Assembly (NCBI RefSeq): GCF_029626145.1
Contig: NZ_JARUBJ010000002.1
Coordinates: 4,561,501 to 4,625,500 of the forward strand
Direction: 5' to 3'
DNA: 64,000 nucleotides
From: Micromonospora sp. WMMD961
GTDB lineage: Bacteria > Actinomycetota > Actinomycetes > Mycobacteriales > Micromonosporaceae
A program made the position numbers and the translations under genes. Positions 49,914 through 59,308 of this stretch are shown here, in pieces. Each line of letters starts with the position of its first letter. The first letter of the stretch is position 1. The notes under the pieces were generated by a model that was given only the letters and a program-made list of their open reading frames with translations, searched no databases and was not told the origin of the DNA.

Positions 49914-50930
49914 ATGGGTAAGCGCTTCTCCACGCTCGTCGCGGCCTGGCTGGCCGTGGCTCTCGCGGCCGGTGGCTGCGGCGACACCGACGACAGCGGC
50001 GGCGACCCGCCCGGCGGTGAGATCGACAAGGTCGCCTACATCACCGCGTTCGGCGCGGTGGGCCGGGACGCCTTCGCGTGGGTGGCCAAGGAGAAAGGCT
50101 ACTTCGCCGAGGTCGGCATCGAGGTCGACATCAAGGAGGGCGCCGGCAACCAGCAGAACCTGACGGCGCTCAAGTCGGGGCAGGTCCAGTTCGGCGCTCT
50201 CGACTTCACCGGTGCCGTCATCCAGGCGGGCAAGGGCGAGTTCACCGACTGGCGGGCGATCGCCGCCGTGCACCAGCAGACGCTGATCTCGGTGATGACC
50301 ACCACGGACACCAACATCACCACCCCGAAGGACCTCCAGGGCAAGACGATCGCCACCGGCAGCGGCTCCGTGACGGAGTTGCTCTTCCCGGCGTACGCGC
50401 GGCTGGCCGGGCTCGATCCGGCGACGGTGAAGATCGAGGGCGTGCAACCCACCGCCCTCAACGGGCTCATGGCGAGCCGGCGGGTCGACGCACTGGGCAC
50501 GTTCCTGCTCAGCCGCGGCGCCCTGCAGACGGCCGCCCGGAAGGACGTCGTCGTCCTGCCCTACAGCGACTACCTACCGGACCTGTTCGGCAACGCGATC
50601 ATCACCACCCCGTCGCTCATCAGCGAGGACCCCGACCTCGTGCAGCGGTTCACCAAGGCCGCACTCAAGGGCCTGGCGTACAGCGTCGAGCACCCGGACG
50701 AGGCGGCGACGATCCTCAACAAGGCCAAGCCCACCTACACGGTGGCGGCGGGCAAGGGCGAGATCGAGGCGATGACCCCGCACGTCCGTCCCGCCGACGG
50801 CGCCCCGATCGGGTTCATGGACGCGTCGCGGGTGGCCCAGACCATCGCCGTCCTCGAACGCGCCAACCTGATTCCGACGGGCCTGACGCCGGCCGCCGTC
50901 GTGGACCCGACCTTCGTCAAGAAGTCGTGA
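49914..50930 (+). CDS. NMT1/SsuA-type ABC substrate-binding lipoprotein
   Basis: 338 residues. Lipoprotein signal with lipobox LAAGGC (Cys22), then VAWVAKEKGYFAEVGIEVDI-type opening (FAWVAKEKGYFAEVGIEVDI) and FGALDFTGAVIQAGKGEF, LQGKTIATGSGSVTELLFP. This class binds small organic acids, sulfonates, nitrate, thiamine precursors or aromatic carboxylates. ATG with GGAGG upstream. Coupled to a permease (GTGA). Divergent from galB-type genes, so an aromatic or tricarboxylic acid is a plausible ligand. Confidence 0.85.
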   Translation: MGKRFSTLVAAWLAVALAAGGCGDTDDSGGDPPGGEIDKVAYITAFGAVGRDAFAWVAKEKGYFAEVGIEVDIKEGAGNQQNLTALKSGQVQFGALDFTGAVIQAGKGEFTDWRAIAAVHQQTLISVMTTTDTNITTPKDLQGKTIATGSGSVTELLFPAYARLAGLDPATVKIEGVQPTALNGLMASRRVDALGTFLLSRGALQTAARKDVVVLPYSDYLPDLFGNAIITTPSLISEDPDLVQRFTKAALKGLAYSVEHPDEAATILNKAKPTYTVAAGKGEIEAMTPHVRPADGAPIGFMDASRVAQTIAVLERANLIPTGLTPAAVVDPTFVKKS

Positions 50931-51706
50931 CCGGCGACGCCCAGGCACAACGACGCTGGCACACCCTCGGGCTGCCGGCCCTGGGCGCGGCGCTCGCGAC
51001 CGGGCTCTGGTGGCTGTCCACCTGGGTCTTCGACATCGAGCCCTTCTTCCTGCCGGCGCCCCCGGACGTGGTCGACGCGTTCCTGCGACTCCCCGGTCAC
51101 CTGGCCCGGCAGACCTGGATCACCTTCCTGGAGACGATCATCGGGTTCGGGATCGCGGCGGTGGGCGGGCTCCTGCTGGCCGTCCTGCTCGCGGCATCCC
51201 GCACCGTCGAGCGGATGGTCCTACCGATGGTCGCCGGCATCAACGCCGTGCCGAAGGTGGCGCTCGCGCCGCTGCTCCTGGTCTGGATCGGCTTCGGCTA
51301 CGAGACCAAGATCGTGATGGTGGTGCTGCTCTGCTTCTTCCCGATCCTGATCTCGACCATGGCGGGCCTGACCTCGACACCGAACGACCTCGGCGAGCTG
51401 GCCCGCTCCCTCTCCGCCTCGTGGTGGCAGACCTTCCTCAAGGTCCGACTTCCGTGGGCCCTGCCGCAGATCTTCGTCGGTCTGAAGGTGGCGACCTCAC
51501 TCGCCATCATCGGCGCGATCATCGGCGAAGTGATCAACCCGCAGGCCGGGCTCGGCGCGGTGATCGCCAGTTCCGGTCAGTCCGCGGACACCCCGCTCGC
51601 GTTCGCGGCGCTGATCCTGCTCGCGCTCATGGGCGCACTGCTCTTCTACCTGATGGCCGGTCTCGAACGCCTCCTCGTGCCGTGGGCGCGGGCGATCTCC
51701 TCCTGA
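50927..51706 (+). CDS. ABC permease (SsuC/TauC type)
   Basis: 259 residues, about six helices. Family loop ELARSLSASWWQTFLKVRLPWALP (split: SASWWQTFLKVRLPWALPQI) is the EAA motif, and INAVPKVALAPLLLVWIGFG is characteristic. GTG start overlaps the binding-protein stop. The importer's ATPase gene is not adjacent: the next gene is convergent and unrelated. Confidence 0.88.
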   Translation: MTGDAQAQRRWHTLGLPALGAALATGLWWLSTWVFDIEPFFLPAPPDVVDAFLRLPGHLARQTWITFLETIIGFGIAAVGGLLLAVLLAASRTVERMVLPMVAGINAVPKVALAPLLLVWIGFGYETKIVMVVLLCFFPILISTMAGLTSTPNDLGELARSLSASWWQTFLKVRLPWALPQIFVGLKVATSLAIIGAIIGEVINPQAGLGAVIASSGQSADTPLAFAALILLALMGALLFYLMAGLERLLVPWARAISS

Positions 51707-51717
51707 TCGGCTGCTGA

Positions 51718-51745
51718 GCCCGCCGCGCGCTTTCCCCCGGCGGGC
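51718..51745. terminator. Hairpin between the importer permease and the dehydratase
   Basis: GCCCGCCG (51718-51725) pairs perfectly with CGGCGGGC (51738-51745) across a 12-base loop, in the 78-base gap between convergent genes. Candidate bidirectional terminator. Confidence 0.55.
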
Positions 51746-51784
51746 CACCCCTCCCCCGCGGCGACCGGTGGTTGCTGTCTCGTG

Positions 51785-53512
51785 TCAGTGCGAGTGCCGG
51801 GGCACGTCGCTGCCGCTGCCGCCGACGAGGAAGTCCAGGTCCGCGCCCTGGTCGGCCTGCAGGACGTGCTCGCTGTACAGCCGTACCCATCCCCGGTCGG
51901 CGACCGGCGGTGGCGGCTGCCAGGCGGCGCGGCGTTGAGCGAGTTCCGCGTCGTCGACCAGCAGGTCCAGCGATCGCGTCGCCACGTCGACGCGGACCAG
52001 GTCGCCGGTACGCACCAACGCGAGCGGGCCACCCACCGACGCCTCCGGGGCCACGTGCAGGACACACGTGCCGTACCCGGTGCCACTCATCCGGGCGTCG
52101 GAGATCCGCACCATGTCCGTGATGCCGTCGGCGAGCAGCCGTCGTGGCATGGGCACGTTGCCCACCTCCGGGAAACCGGGGTAGCCGCGCGGCCCGGCGT
52201 TGCGTACCACGATCACCGTGTCGGGGGTGACGTCGAGGTCCGGATCGTCGGCGGCCACGACGTACTCCTCGATCCGGTCGAAGACCAGCGCCGGCCCGGT
52301 GTGCGTGAGAAGGTGCGCGGAGGCCGCGGAGACCTTCAGCACGGCCCCGGACGGCGCGAGCGACCCGCGCAGCACCACGGTGCCCGAGCCGGCGGGCTGG
52401 AACGGCTCCGCCATGGTGGCGATGACGTCCCGGTTCCAGCACTTCACGCCGGCGACGTTGTCCGCCACGCTCTTGCCGCTGACGGTGACATGGTCCATGT
52501 GCAGCAGCGGGGCGATCTCCGCCATCACGGCCGGGACGCCGCCCGCGTAGGCGAAGTCCTCCATCAGGTACGCCCCGGACGGCATGAGGTTGACCAGCAT
52601 GGGTACGTCGGCGGTGAGGGCGTCGAAGTCCTCCAGCGTCAGCGGGACACCGAGGCGGCCGGCAACCGCGAGCAGGTGTACGACGGCGTTCGTCGACCCG
52701 CCGATCGCGGCGTTGACCCGGACCGCGTTCTCGAATGCCTGCCTGGTGAGCACCGTGGACAACCGTTGGTCCTGCTCGACCATGGCGACGATCCGGCGGC
52801 CGGCGGCGTGCGCGAGCGCGTACCGCCGGGAGTCGACAGCGGGCACGGCGGCGGCCCCCGGGAGCTGCACGCCCAGCGCCTCGGTCACGCAGGCCATCGT
52901 GGAGGCGGTCCCCATGGTCATGCAGTGCCCCCGGCTGCGGGACATGCCGACCTCCGCCTCCGCGCAGTCGGCCGCGCTCATCCGGCCCGCCCGCATCTCC
53001 TCGGTGAAGCGCCAGACGACGGTGCCCGAGCCGATGTCCTGGCCCCGGAACTTGCCGTTCAACATCGGGCCACCGGTCAGCATCAGGGTCGGCAGATCGA
53101 CGCTCGCCGCTCCCATCAGCAGGCCGGGGGTGGTCTTGTCACAGCCGGAGAGCAGGACCACCCCGTCGAGCGGGTTGGCCCGGACCGACTCCTCCAACTC
53201 CATCGCCAGCAGGTTGCGGTAGAGCATGGTCGTGGGACGCATGAGGGGCTCGCCCAGGCTCATCGCCGGGAACTCCAGGGGCAGGCCACCGCTCTCCCAC
53301 ACGCCCCGCTTCACCGACTCGGCCAGATCCCGCAAATGGGCGTTGCAGGGGGTCAGCTCCGACCAGGTGGTGGCGATGCCGATCACCGGACGGCCGTCGA
53401 AGACGTCGTCCGCGAACCCCTGGTTGCGCATCCAGGACCGGTGGATGAAACCGTTGCGGCCCTCCGCACCGAACCACTGGCCGCTACGCAGCTGTCGATT
53501 CGTCGTCGACAT
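51785..53512 (-). CDS. IlvD/EDD-family sugar-acid dehydratase (L-arabinonate/D-xylonate type)
   Basis: 575 residues with an Fe-S cluster. The start SGQWFGAEGRNGFIHRSWMR and RPVIGIATTWSELTPCNAHL is the signature of the pentonate dehydratase branch rather than branched-chain IlvD. Cluster cysteines are in SELTPCNAHL, LLSGCDKTTPG and MACVTEALG; ADCAEAEVGMSRSRGHCMTM is also conserved. It would convert L-arabinonate or D-xylonate to a 2-keto-3-deoxypentonate, the middle step of oxidative pentose routes. The semialdehyde dehydrogenase at the right edge supports that. 90 bases separate it from the sugar permeases on the same strand. Confidence 0.84.
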   Translation of the reverse strand: MSTTNRQLRSGQWFGAEGRNGFIHRSWMRNQGFADDVFDGRPVIGIATTWSELTPCNAHLRDLAESVKRGVWESGGLPLEFPAMSLGEPLMRPTTMLYRNLLAMELEESVRANPLDGVVLLSGCDKTTPGLLMGAASVDLPTLMLTGGPMLNGKFRGQDIGSGTVVWRFTEEMRAGRMSAADCAEAEVGMSRSRGHCMTMGTASTMACVTEALGVQLPGAAAVPAVDSRRYALAHAAGRRIVAMVEQDQRLSTVLTRQAFENAVRVNAAIGGSTNAVVHLLAVAGRLGVPLTLEDFDALTADVPMLVNLMPSGAYLMEDFAYAGGVPAVMAEIAPLLHMDHVTVSGKSVADNVAGVKCWNRDVIATMAEPFQPAGSGTVVLRGSLAPSGAVLKVSAASAHLLTHTGPALVFDRIEEYVVAADDPDLDVTPDTVIVVRNAGPRGYPGFPEVGNVPMPRRLLADGITDMVRISDARMSGTGYGTCVLHVAPEASVGGPLALVRTGDLVRVDVATRSLDLLVDDAELAQRRAAWQPPPPVADRGWVRLYSEHVLQADQGADLDFLVGGSGSDVPRHSH

Positions 53513-53602
53513 CAGCAGACTCCTCTGTCATCCGTCCGCGCCGCGGGGGTTCGCGGCGATCCTTGAGGGGGGTGGTGCACTGGCTGGTGGCACGGGCGCG
53601 GC

Positions 53603-54487
53603 CTACCGGAGGCCTCCGACGGACAGCCCGCCGCGCCAGTGCCGTTGCAGGCTGAAGAACGCGATGATCAGCGGAATCACGGACACGAGCGAGCCCAGGA
53701 TGATGAGGCTCCACAGCGAGGTGCCTCCGGCGTTGTTCGCCGACGCGATCCCCTGCCAGAGGCCGAGACCGACGGTGACGGGAAAGAGCCGGTTGTCGGA
53801 GAGCATCGCCAGCGGCAGGAAGTAGTTGTTCCAGGACGCCACCGCGGACAGCAGCAGCACGGTGACCACCGCGGGACGCATCATCGGAAGGGCGATCTGG
53901 AGAAACGTGCGCACCTCTCCCGCGCCGTCGACCCGCGCCGCGTCCAGCAGTTCGTCGGGCACCGCGTCGCGCGCGTACACGTGCATCAGGTAGACGCCGA
54001 ACGGGTTGAGCAGCGACGGCAGGATCACCGCCCACACCGTGTTGGTCAGGCCGAGCCGGGAGAACATGATGAAGGTCGGGATGACCAGGGCGGTGGCGGG
54101 GACCATCAACGCGCCGAGCACGACGGCGAAGCTGAAACGCCGCGCGGCGAAACGGTACTTGGCGAACCCGTAGCCGGCCATCACCGCCAGGACCGTGGCG
54201 CCCACGCCACCGGCGATGGCGTACAGCGTCGAGTTGAGGATCCACCGCAGGTAGATGCCCCCGTCGTAGGTGAAGAGCTGCCGAAGGTTGCCGAGGTAGT
54301 CGACCTGGTCGGCGAACCACAGCGTGTTGTCGCCGCCGAAAAGGCCCGGCGCGTCCTTGGAGCTGTTGACGACGACCCACCAGAACGGTACGAGGAAATA
54401 GATCACCAGGAAGCCGAGGAGGATCTGCAGCGGGAGATAGCGCTGCGGCCGACGGGAGCCGGCGCGGACGCTCGTGGGGGCGGTCAT
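53603..54487 (-). CDS. Carbohydrate ABC permease (MalG/LacG type)
   Basis: 294 residues, six helices. EAA loop DELLDAARVDGAGEVRTFLQIALP (seen as ELLDAARVDGAGEVRTFLQ) and VNSSKDAPGLFGG near the N-terminus identify the CUT1 family. The ATG follows the stop of the MalF-type gene with no gap. No ATPase gene is in the unit; CUT1 systems in actinomycetes often share an MsiK-type ATPase. Confidence 0.9.
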   Translation of the reverse strand: MTAPTSVRAGSRRPQRYLPLQILLGFLVIYFLVPFWWVVVNSSKDAPGLFGGDNTLWFADQVDYLGNLRQLFTYDGGIYLRWILNSTLYAIAGGVGATVLAVMAGYGFAKYRFAARRFSFAVVLGALMVPATALVIPTFIMFSRLGLTNTVWAVILPSLLNPFGVYLMHVYARDAVPDELLDAARVDGAGEVRTFLQIALPMMRPAVVTVLLLSAVASWNNYFLPLAMLSDNRLFPVTVGLGLWQGIASANNAGGTSLWSLIILGSLVSVIPLIIAFFSLQRHWRGGLSVGGLR

Positions 54488-55429
54488 CTACAGGAAGCTC
54501 CTCCGCTTGCGGGTGAAGAACAGGAAGGCGTACACGCAGATGAAGACGATGCCGCCGAGGGCGAACGAGATCGCCGACCCGTAGTTGAAGTTGGCCAGCG
54601 CGAACGCCTGCTGGTACGCGTACATGTTGGGGGTGAAGTCCGTCCCGATCGTGCCCGCGGCGAGGTATCGCAGGATCTGCGGTTCGTTGAAGAACTGCAG
54701 GGTGCCGATGAGCGAGAAGACCAGGATCAGGATCAGCGCGGGTGCGATCAGCGGGATCTTGATCCGCGTCGCGATCTGCCACCGCCCGGCGCCGTCCATC
54801 CGGGCGGCCTCGTAGAGCGTCGGATCGACGCCCTGCAACGCCGCGTACAGGATGATCATGTAATAGCCGGCCCACTGCCAGGTGACGACGTTGAGCAGGC
54901 CGTAGAAGATCAGATCACTGCTCAGGAAATCCGGTGCGGTGGCGCCGAACAGCCCGAAGATGTCGGTGAGCGGGCCGAAGCCCTTGCTGTAGAGAAACCC
55001 CCACATCACGGCGCCGATGACCGTCGGGATCGCGTACGGCAGGAAGATCATCAGGCGGGAGAAGCGAGCGAACAGCGTGGTCACCGCGTCCAGGATGAGG
55101 GCCATCGCGAGCGCGAGGACGATCTGGATCGGGATGGAGACGAGCGAGAAGCGGATGACGAACCACGCCCCGGACAGGAAACTCGGGTCGGTGAACGCCT
55201 TCACGTAGTTGTCGAAGAGGACGAAGCTGGTGCCGCCGATCAGCTTCTTCTGAAAGAGGCTGAGATACAGCGCGTACGCCAGCGGAGCGATGAGGAACGC
55301 CAGGAAGACGATCCCGAATGGCCCGACGAAGAGCCACCCCATCAGGTGCTCGCGGAGGTGTACCTTGCCACGGATCGTGCGCGTCCCGTTGCGGGCGCGC
55401 GGTGCGCTCTTCTCGGTCAGGAGTGTCAT
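54488..55429 (-). CDS. Carbohydrate ABC permease (MalF/UgpA type)
   Basis: 313 residues, six helices, basic N-terminus. EAA loop DPTLYEAARMDGAGRWQIAT and the FLAFLIAPLAYALYLSLF first helix fit CUT1. Pairs with the following permease; 78 bases downstream of the binding-protein gene. Role: membrane channel for a mono- or oligosaccharide, likely pentose-derived. Confidence 0.9.
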   Translation of the reverse strand: MTLLTEKSAPRARNGTRTIRGKVHLREHLMGWLFVGPFGIVFLAFLIAPLAYALYLSLFQKKLIGGTSFVLFDNYVKAFTDPSFLSGAWFVIRFSLVSIPIQIVLALAMALILDAVTTLFARFSRLMIFLPYAIPTVIGAVMWGFLYSKGFGPLTDIFGLFGATAPDFLSSDLIFYGLLNVVTWQWAGYYMIILYAALQGVDPTLYEAARMDGAGRWQIATRIKIPLIAPALILILVFSLIGTLQFFNEPQILRYLAAGTIGTDFTPNMYAYQQAFALANFNYGSAISFALGGIVFICVYAFLFFTRKRRSFL

Positions 55430-55507
55430 TGTGGTCTCTCCGGGACGTGGACGCCGAGGGTCGAGGGTGGGCCGCCCGCCCGCTGACGGCGCGGCCCACC
55501 CGTGAGG

Positions 55508-56848
55508 TCACTGAACGGTGAAGCCTTGTTCCTTGGCGTACTTCGCCACGTCCTCCTGGATCCGGTCGGCCGCCTGGGAACCGGTGATGGACCCCTTGAT
55601 GACCTCGCTGACCTGCTTCGTCATGGCGTCGAGGTAGTACTGGCCGAAGGGGGCGTACGCGACGCCCTGGTAGGCGTCGGCGGCGGGGACGTAGACCTCC
55701 TTGTTCGCCTGCTGGCCGTCGAAGAACGGCACCTTCAGGTCGATGAACGCGGGGTCCTTCAGCGCCGTGAGGTTCAGCGGGAAGATGATCTGGTTGGTCC
55801 AGCCGTCGGTGAGTGACTCCTTGTCGGCGTACAGCCCGTAGGCGGCCTTCGCCGCCAACTCCGGCTTCTTGGACTGCTTGGTCACCGAGAACGCCGACCC
55901 GCCCCAGTTCACCTGCACCGGGTTGGCCTCGTCCCACTGCGGCAGCGGCGCCACCGCGAACTTGCCGGTGTCCTCGCCCTTGCCGACGCCCGCGCCGGTG
56001 AGGTAGCCGGGCGCCCACGCCGCCGAGATGTACGTCGCGTAGTTGCCGTTGATCACGCCGGAGATGTACTCCGGGGTGAACTGGTCCTGCGTCCCGACCA
56101 GGCCCTTCTTGGCCAGGCCACCCCAGTAGTCCAGCACGTCCTTGGACGCCTGGTCGTTGAGCTTCACACCGATCGACTTCGGCTGCGCCGGGTCGAAGGT
56201 GAAGGGCGTGGCGCCCTTCTGGATCTGGAGCGCCATCAGGACCGCCGGGACGTTCGCGCCGAGGTCCCCGAACAGCGGTCCACCGGCATCCTTGACCTTC
56301 TGCGCGGCCTGTTCGTACTCGGCCCAGGTCTTCGGTGGGGTGATCTTGTACTTGTCGAAGATGTCCTTGCGGTAGATCATGCCCATCGGGCCACCGTCGA
56401 CCGGGACGCCGTAGACCGCGTCACCGACCGACACGTCCTTCCAGGCACCCTCGCTGTAGTCGGCCTTGACCGCGTCGTAGCCGTACTTCTTGATGTCGAC
56501 GAGCGCGCCCTGGATCTGGAAGGTCGGGATCCGGTCCGCCTCGACCATGATCACGTCAGGCGCGCCGGTGCCCGCCGAGATCGCCGTCTGGAACTTGTCG
56601 TACTCGTCGCCGCCCTGCCCGACGTTGGTCCAGCAGACCTGCACCTCGTTGTTCAGCTTGTTGAAGTTGTCGACGACGAGTTGGGTGTTGGGGTACCAGC
56701 CCCACATCGTCACGACCGGCAGGTCCTTCTTCGTGATGGTGTTCGTGCAGTTGCTCGCGTCGTTTCCGCCCTCGTCGGAGGAGCAGGCGACGAGGCCGGT
56801 ACCGACGGCGAGCATGGCAACCGTGGCGAGAATCCGTCTTCTCTTCAT
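55508..56848 (-). CDS. Sugar-binding lipoprotein of the CUT1 importer
   Basis: 446 residues. Lipobox VGTGLVACSSDEGG (Cys22), family-1 binding protein (DLPVVTMWGWYPNTQLVVDN, APDVIMVEADRIPTFQIQG, GVPVDGGPMGMIYRKDIFDK). First gene of the transport unit (binding protein, MalF-type, MalG-type, dehydratase on one strand). Ligand unknown; context suggests arabino- or xylo-oligosaccharides or arabinose. Confidence 0.9.
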   Translation of the reverse strand: MKRRRILATVAMLAVGTGLVACSSDEGGNDASNCTNTITKKDLPVVTMWGWYPNTQLVVDNFNKLNNEVQVCWTNVGQGGDEYDKFQTAISAGTGAPDVIMVEADRIPTFQIQGALVDIKKYGYDAVKADYSEGAWKDVSVGDAVYGVPVDGGPMGMIYRKDIFDKYKITPPKTWAEYEQAAQKVKDAGGPLFGDLGANVPAVLMALQIQKGATPFTFDPAQPKSIGVKLNDQASKDVLDYWGGLAKKGLVGTQDQFTPEYISGVINGNYATYISAAWAPGYLTGAGVGKGEDTGKFAVAPLPQWDEANPVQVNWGGSAFSVTKQSKKPELAAKAAYGLYADKESLTDGWTNQIIFPLNLTALKDPAFIDLKVPFFDGQQANKEVYVPAADAYQGVAYAPFGQYYLDAMTKQVSEVIKGSITGSQAADRIQEDVAKYAKEQGFTVQ

Positions 56849-56950
56849 TGAGGTGGTTCCCTTCGGGGTGGCGGTGCGGAGGCATCCGTGCGCTGGCGGG
56901 CGCCACCAGGGCAGGAAGCCTGCTCCCGGTGGCGTCGCCTGGAACGGCTC

Positions 56951-59125
56951 CTAGCGCTTGAACAGACGCGGCGCCAGGTCGATGAGGTTCTTCTGCCACA
57001 CGTCCCAGCCGTGCGGCCCGGGGGTCACCCCGTCGAACTCGTAGCGGATACCGAGGTTGTCCAGCGTGGTCAGGGACGCCATGAAGCTCGGGTACACGAA
57101 GTCGGTCTGGTCACCGACGTACAGGCGCAGCATCTTCGTCCCGCTGTTGATCGCCTCCACGTCGACGCCGGTGCCGCTGCCGAACCCGGCCGAGAACGCG
57201 GCGACGTAGGCGAATTCGCCGGGGTACGCCCGCAGCACCCCGAACGCCTGCCCGCCGCCCATCGACAGGCCGGCGAGGGCCTGCTGCGACGACTCGCCGG
57301 AGACGTGGTAGCGGGCCCGGGCCGTGGGGACGATGTTCTCCAGCAGCTCCCGGTTGAAGTTGGACGAGTTGCCGTTGCCCATCACGACCACCATGGGCAC
57401 CAGGTCACCGTCGAGGAACTGGTGGTCGAGGATCTGCTTGGCACGTCCCATCTCGACCCAGTCCGTGTAGTTCTGACCCCCGCCGTGCTGGAGGTAGAGG
57501 ACCGGGTACGGCTCGGCACGGCCCGGGTCGTACCCGGGTGGGGTCCACACCAGAGCCGTGCGGTCCTGGCCTGCCACGGTGCTGGCATAGGTCATGGTCT
57601 CGACCTTCCCGCCCAGGCCGGCGGGGACGTCCGACAGCAGGCGGGCACCCGGCCCCGAGATGAGGAAGGTGCTCCACGTCGGTTCGGTGGTCACCTTCGT
57701 CGGGTTCGAGGTGTCCTTGAACGGGACACGGTCGACGATCAGCCGGTAGTAGTAGAACCAGGGGTCGAGGGGCCCCACCGTCGCTCGCCACCGGTCACCG
57801 TCGCGAGCCAGTGGCACGCGCAACCAGCTACCTCCCGGCGCGACGTTCGCCCACACCGTGACGTGCTGGGCGTCCGCGAAGTCGGTGGTGGTCTCGAAGG
57901 TGACGAACCCGTCCTCGCTGACGAAGGGCGTCGGGGTGGTGCCCGCCGGCGGCGGGTTGAACTCCCCCGTCAGCTGCCCGTGACCAGGGCTCGGCCCGTG
58001 GTCCGACACGTGCCGGAACAGCCGTGGCACGAAGTCGACCAGATTCTCCTGCCAGGTGTCCCAGTTCGGGCCGCCGTCCGGGTTGACCCCGTCGGACTCG
58101 AACCTGACGTCGGCCCGACCCAACGCCTTCGCCAGCCGGTAGGTGGCGTTGTGCGCCGGATCGGTCACGTTGCCCGTGTAGAGACGCAACAGCCTGACGG
58201 TGCGGTTGACCGTCTTGGCGTCCCTCCGGTCGACGTCCGGGACCGACCGACCCGAGAACCAGCCGACGTAGCCGAACTGACCCGGCTTGGCCAGCGCTGC
58301 CCGCACCGCCACCGTCGCGCCGTCGGACACTCCGGCAATCGCCTGGTGTGCCGGATCGCGGAGGACCCGGTAGTTGTCGGCGACCGCTCTGCGTAGATCC
58401 TTCAGCTCCTTGTCACCCGAGCCGTCGGCGATCACGACCACCATCGGCCGGATGGTGCCCGCGGCCGAGAGGTTGTCGAGGATCTGCCTGGTCCGCCCGA
58501 GATCGAGCCAGTCGGTGGCCGCCATGCCGTCACCCGACTGCAGGTATAGCGCCGGATAGCCCTTCGGGCCCCTGGCCGCGTACCCCGGTGGTGTCCAGAC
58601 CAGGGCGGACCGTTGCCCGGCCTTGGTCCGGTAGGTCAGCGTCCCGACCTCACCGCCGGTGCCGGGTGGCGCGTCGACCAACCACCGTGCCGAGTCACCC
58701 GCGACGAAGAAGGTGCTCAGCAGCGGGTCGGACGCCACACTCGTGTCGTTCGTCGGGTCCTTGATGCTCTTGGTGTCGTCGGCGGTGATCTGGTAGTGGT
58801 ACAGCCCGGGTTCGAGTGCGCCCAGAACGCCGGACCACACGTCACCACGGCGGGTCAACCCGAACTCCGCCGTGGCCGAGGACGGGCCGAAGTTGCCCTC
58901 CACCACGACCTGCGACACCGTGCCCAGTTGCTCCTGCACGTAGGCGGCCGGGACGGTGAACGACGCGTAGCGATCCGGGGAGACGGTCAGCCACGGGGTG
59001 TCGGCCGCCGCCGGTTGCGGTACGAGCAGGACCGCTGCGACGGCGATGACTCCCGCGGTGAGGGCCGCCGAGAGCCGACGCCCGCCCAGCCGGCGTAAGC
59101 GCCCATGGTACGGTTCGGTTGTCAC
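56951..59125 (-). CDS. Secreted tandem-domain CE1 esterase (feruloyl-esterase-like), first domain degenerate
   Basis: 724 residues from the GTG at 59125 (AGGAG 8 bases upstream). Signal peptide (VIAVAAVLLVPQPAAA). Two copies of an E-set (CBM48-like) domain plus a CE1 esterase domain: copy 1 about 45-385, copy 2 about 400-724. Copy 2 has GLSMGG (Ser621), TDFVYP (Asp) and GPHGWDVW (His705). Copy 1 has GVSDGA (Ser267) and the Asp but GGPNWDTW, with Asn354 where the catalytic His should be. Likely removes ferulate or acetate from arabinoxylan outside the cell. Confidence 0.85.
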   Translation of the reverse strand: MTTEPYHGRLRRLGGRRLSAALTAGVIAVAAVLLVPQPAAADTPWLTVSPDRYASFTVPAAYVQEQLGTVSQVVVEGNFGPSSATAEFGLTRRGDVWSGVLGALEPGLYHYQITADDTKSIKDPTNDTSVASDPLLSTFFVAGDSARWLVDAPPGTGGEVGTLTYRTKAGQRSALVWTPPGYAARGPKGYPALYLQSGDGMAATDWLDLGRTRQILDNLSAAGTIRPMVVVIADGSGDKELKDLRRAVADNYRVLRDPAHQAIAGVSDGATVAVRAALAKPGQFGYVGWFSGRSVPDVDRRDAKTVNRTVRLLRLYTGNVTDPAHNATYRLAKALGRADVRFESDGVNPDGGPNWDTWQENLVDFVPRLFRHVSDHGPSPGHGQLTGEFNPPPAGTTPTPFVSEDGFVTFETTTDFADAQHVTVWANVAPGGSWLRVPLARDGDRWRATVGPLDPWFYYYRLIVDRVPFKDTSNPTKVTTEPTWSTFLISGPGARLLSDVPAGLGGKVETMTYASTVAGQDRTALVWTPPGYDPGRAEPYPVLYLQHGGGQNYTDWVEMGRAKQILDHQFLDGDLVPMVVVMGNGNSSNFNRELLENIVPTARARYHVSGESSQQALAGLSMGGGQAFGVLRAYPGEFAYVAAFSAGFGSGTGVDVEAINSGTKMLRLYVGDQTDFVYPSFMASLTTLDNLGIRYEFDGVTPGPHGWDVWQKNLIDLAPRLFKR

Positions 59126-59308
59126 GCTCCACTCCTCTCTGCGCCGGCAGCGGATGCGACCCGACTGACCGGCTCGATGCACTGGTGGATCTGGCCGTGG
59201 TTCTGCGTTGACACCTCCTCCCGCGTCATGCCAAGGGCACGCCGGACGTGATCGCTCGGTGCGGCACGGCCTCCGACACGGCCGGGCAGTCTCGTCGGCG
59301 GATGCACA

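Noticed and set aside
53639..55486. 615-codon plus-strand open frame opposite the sugar permeases
   Set aside because: Antisense shadow, dominated by Glu/Asp/Arg/Gln with no fold signature; the minus strand carries two typical permeases.
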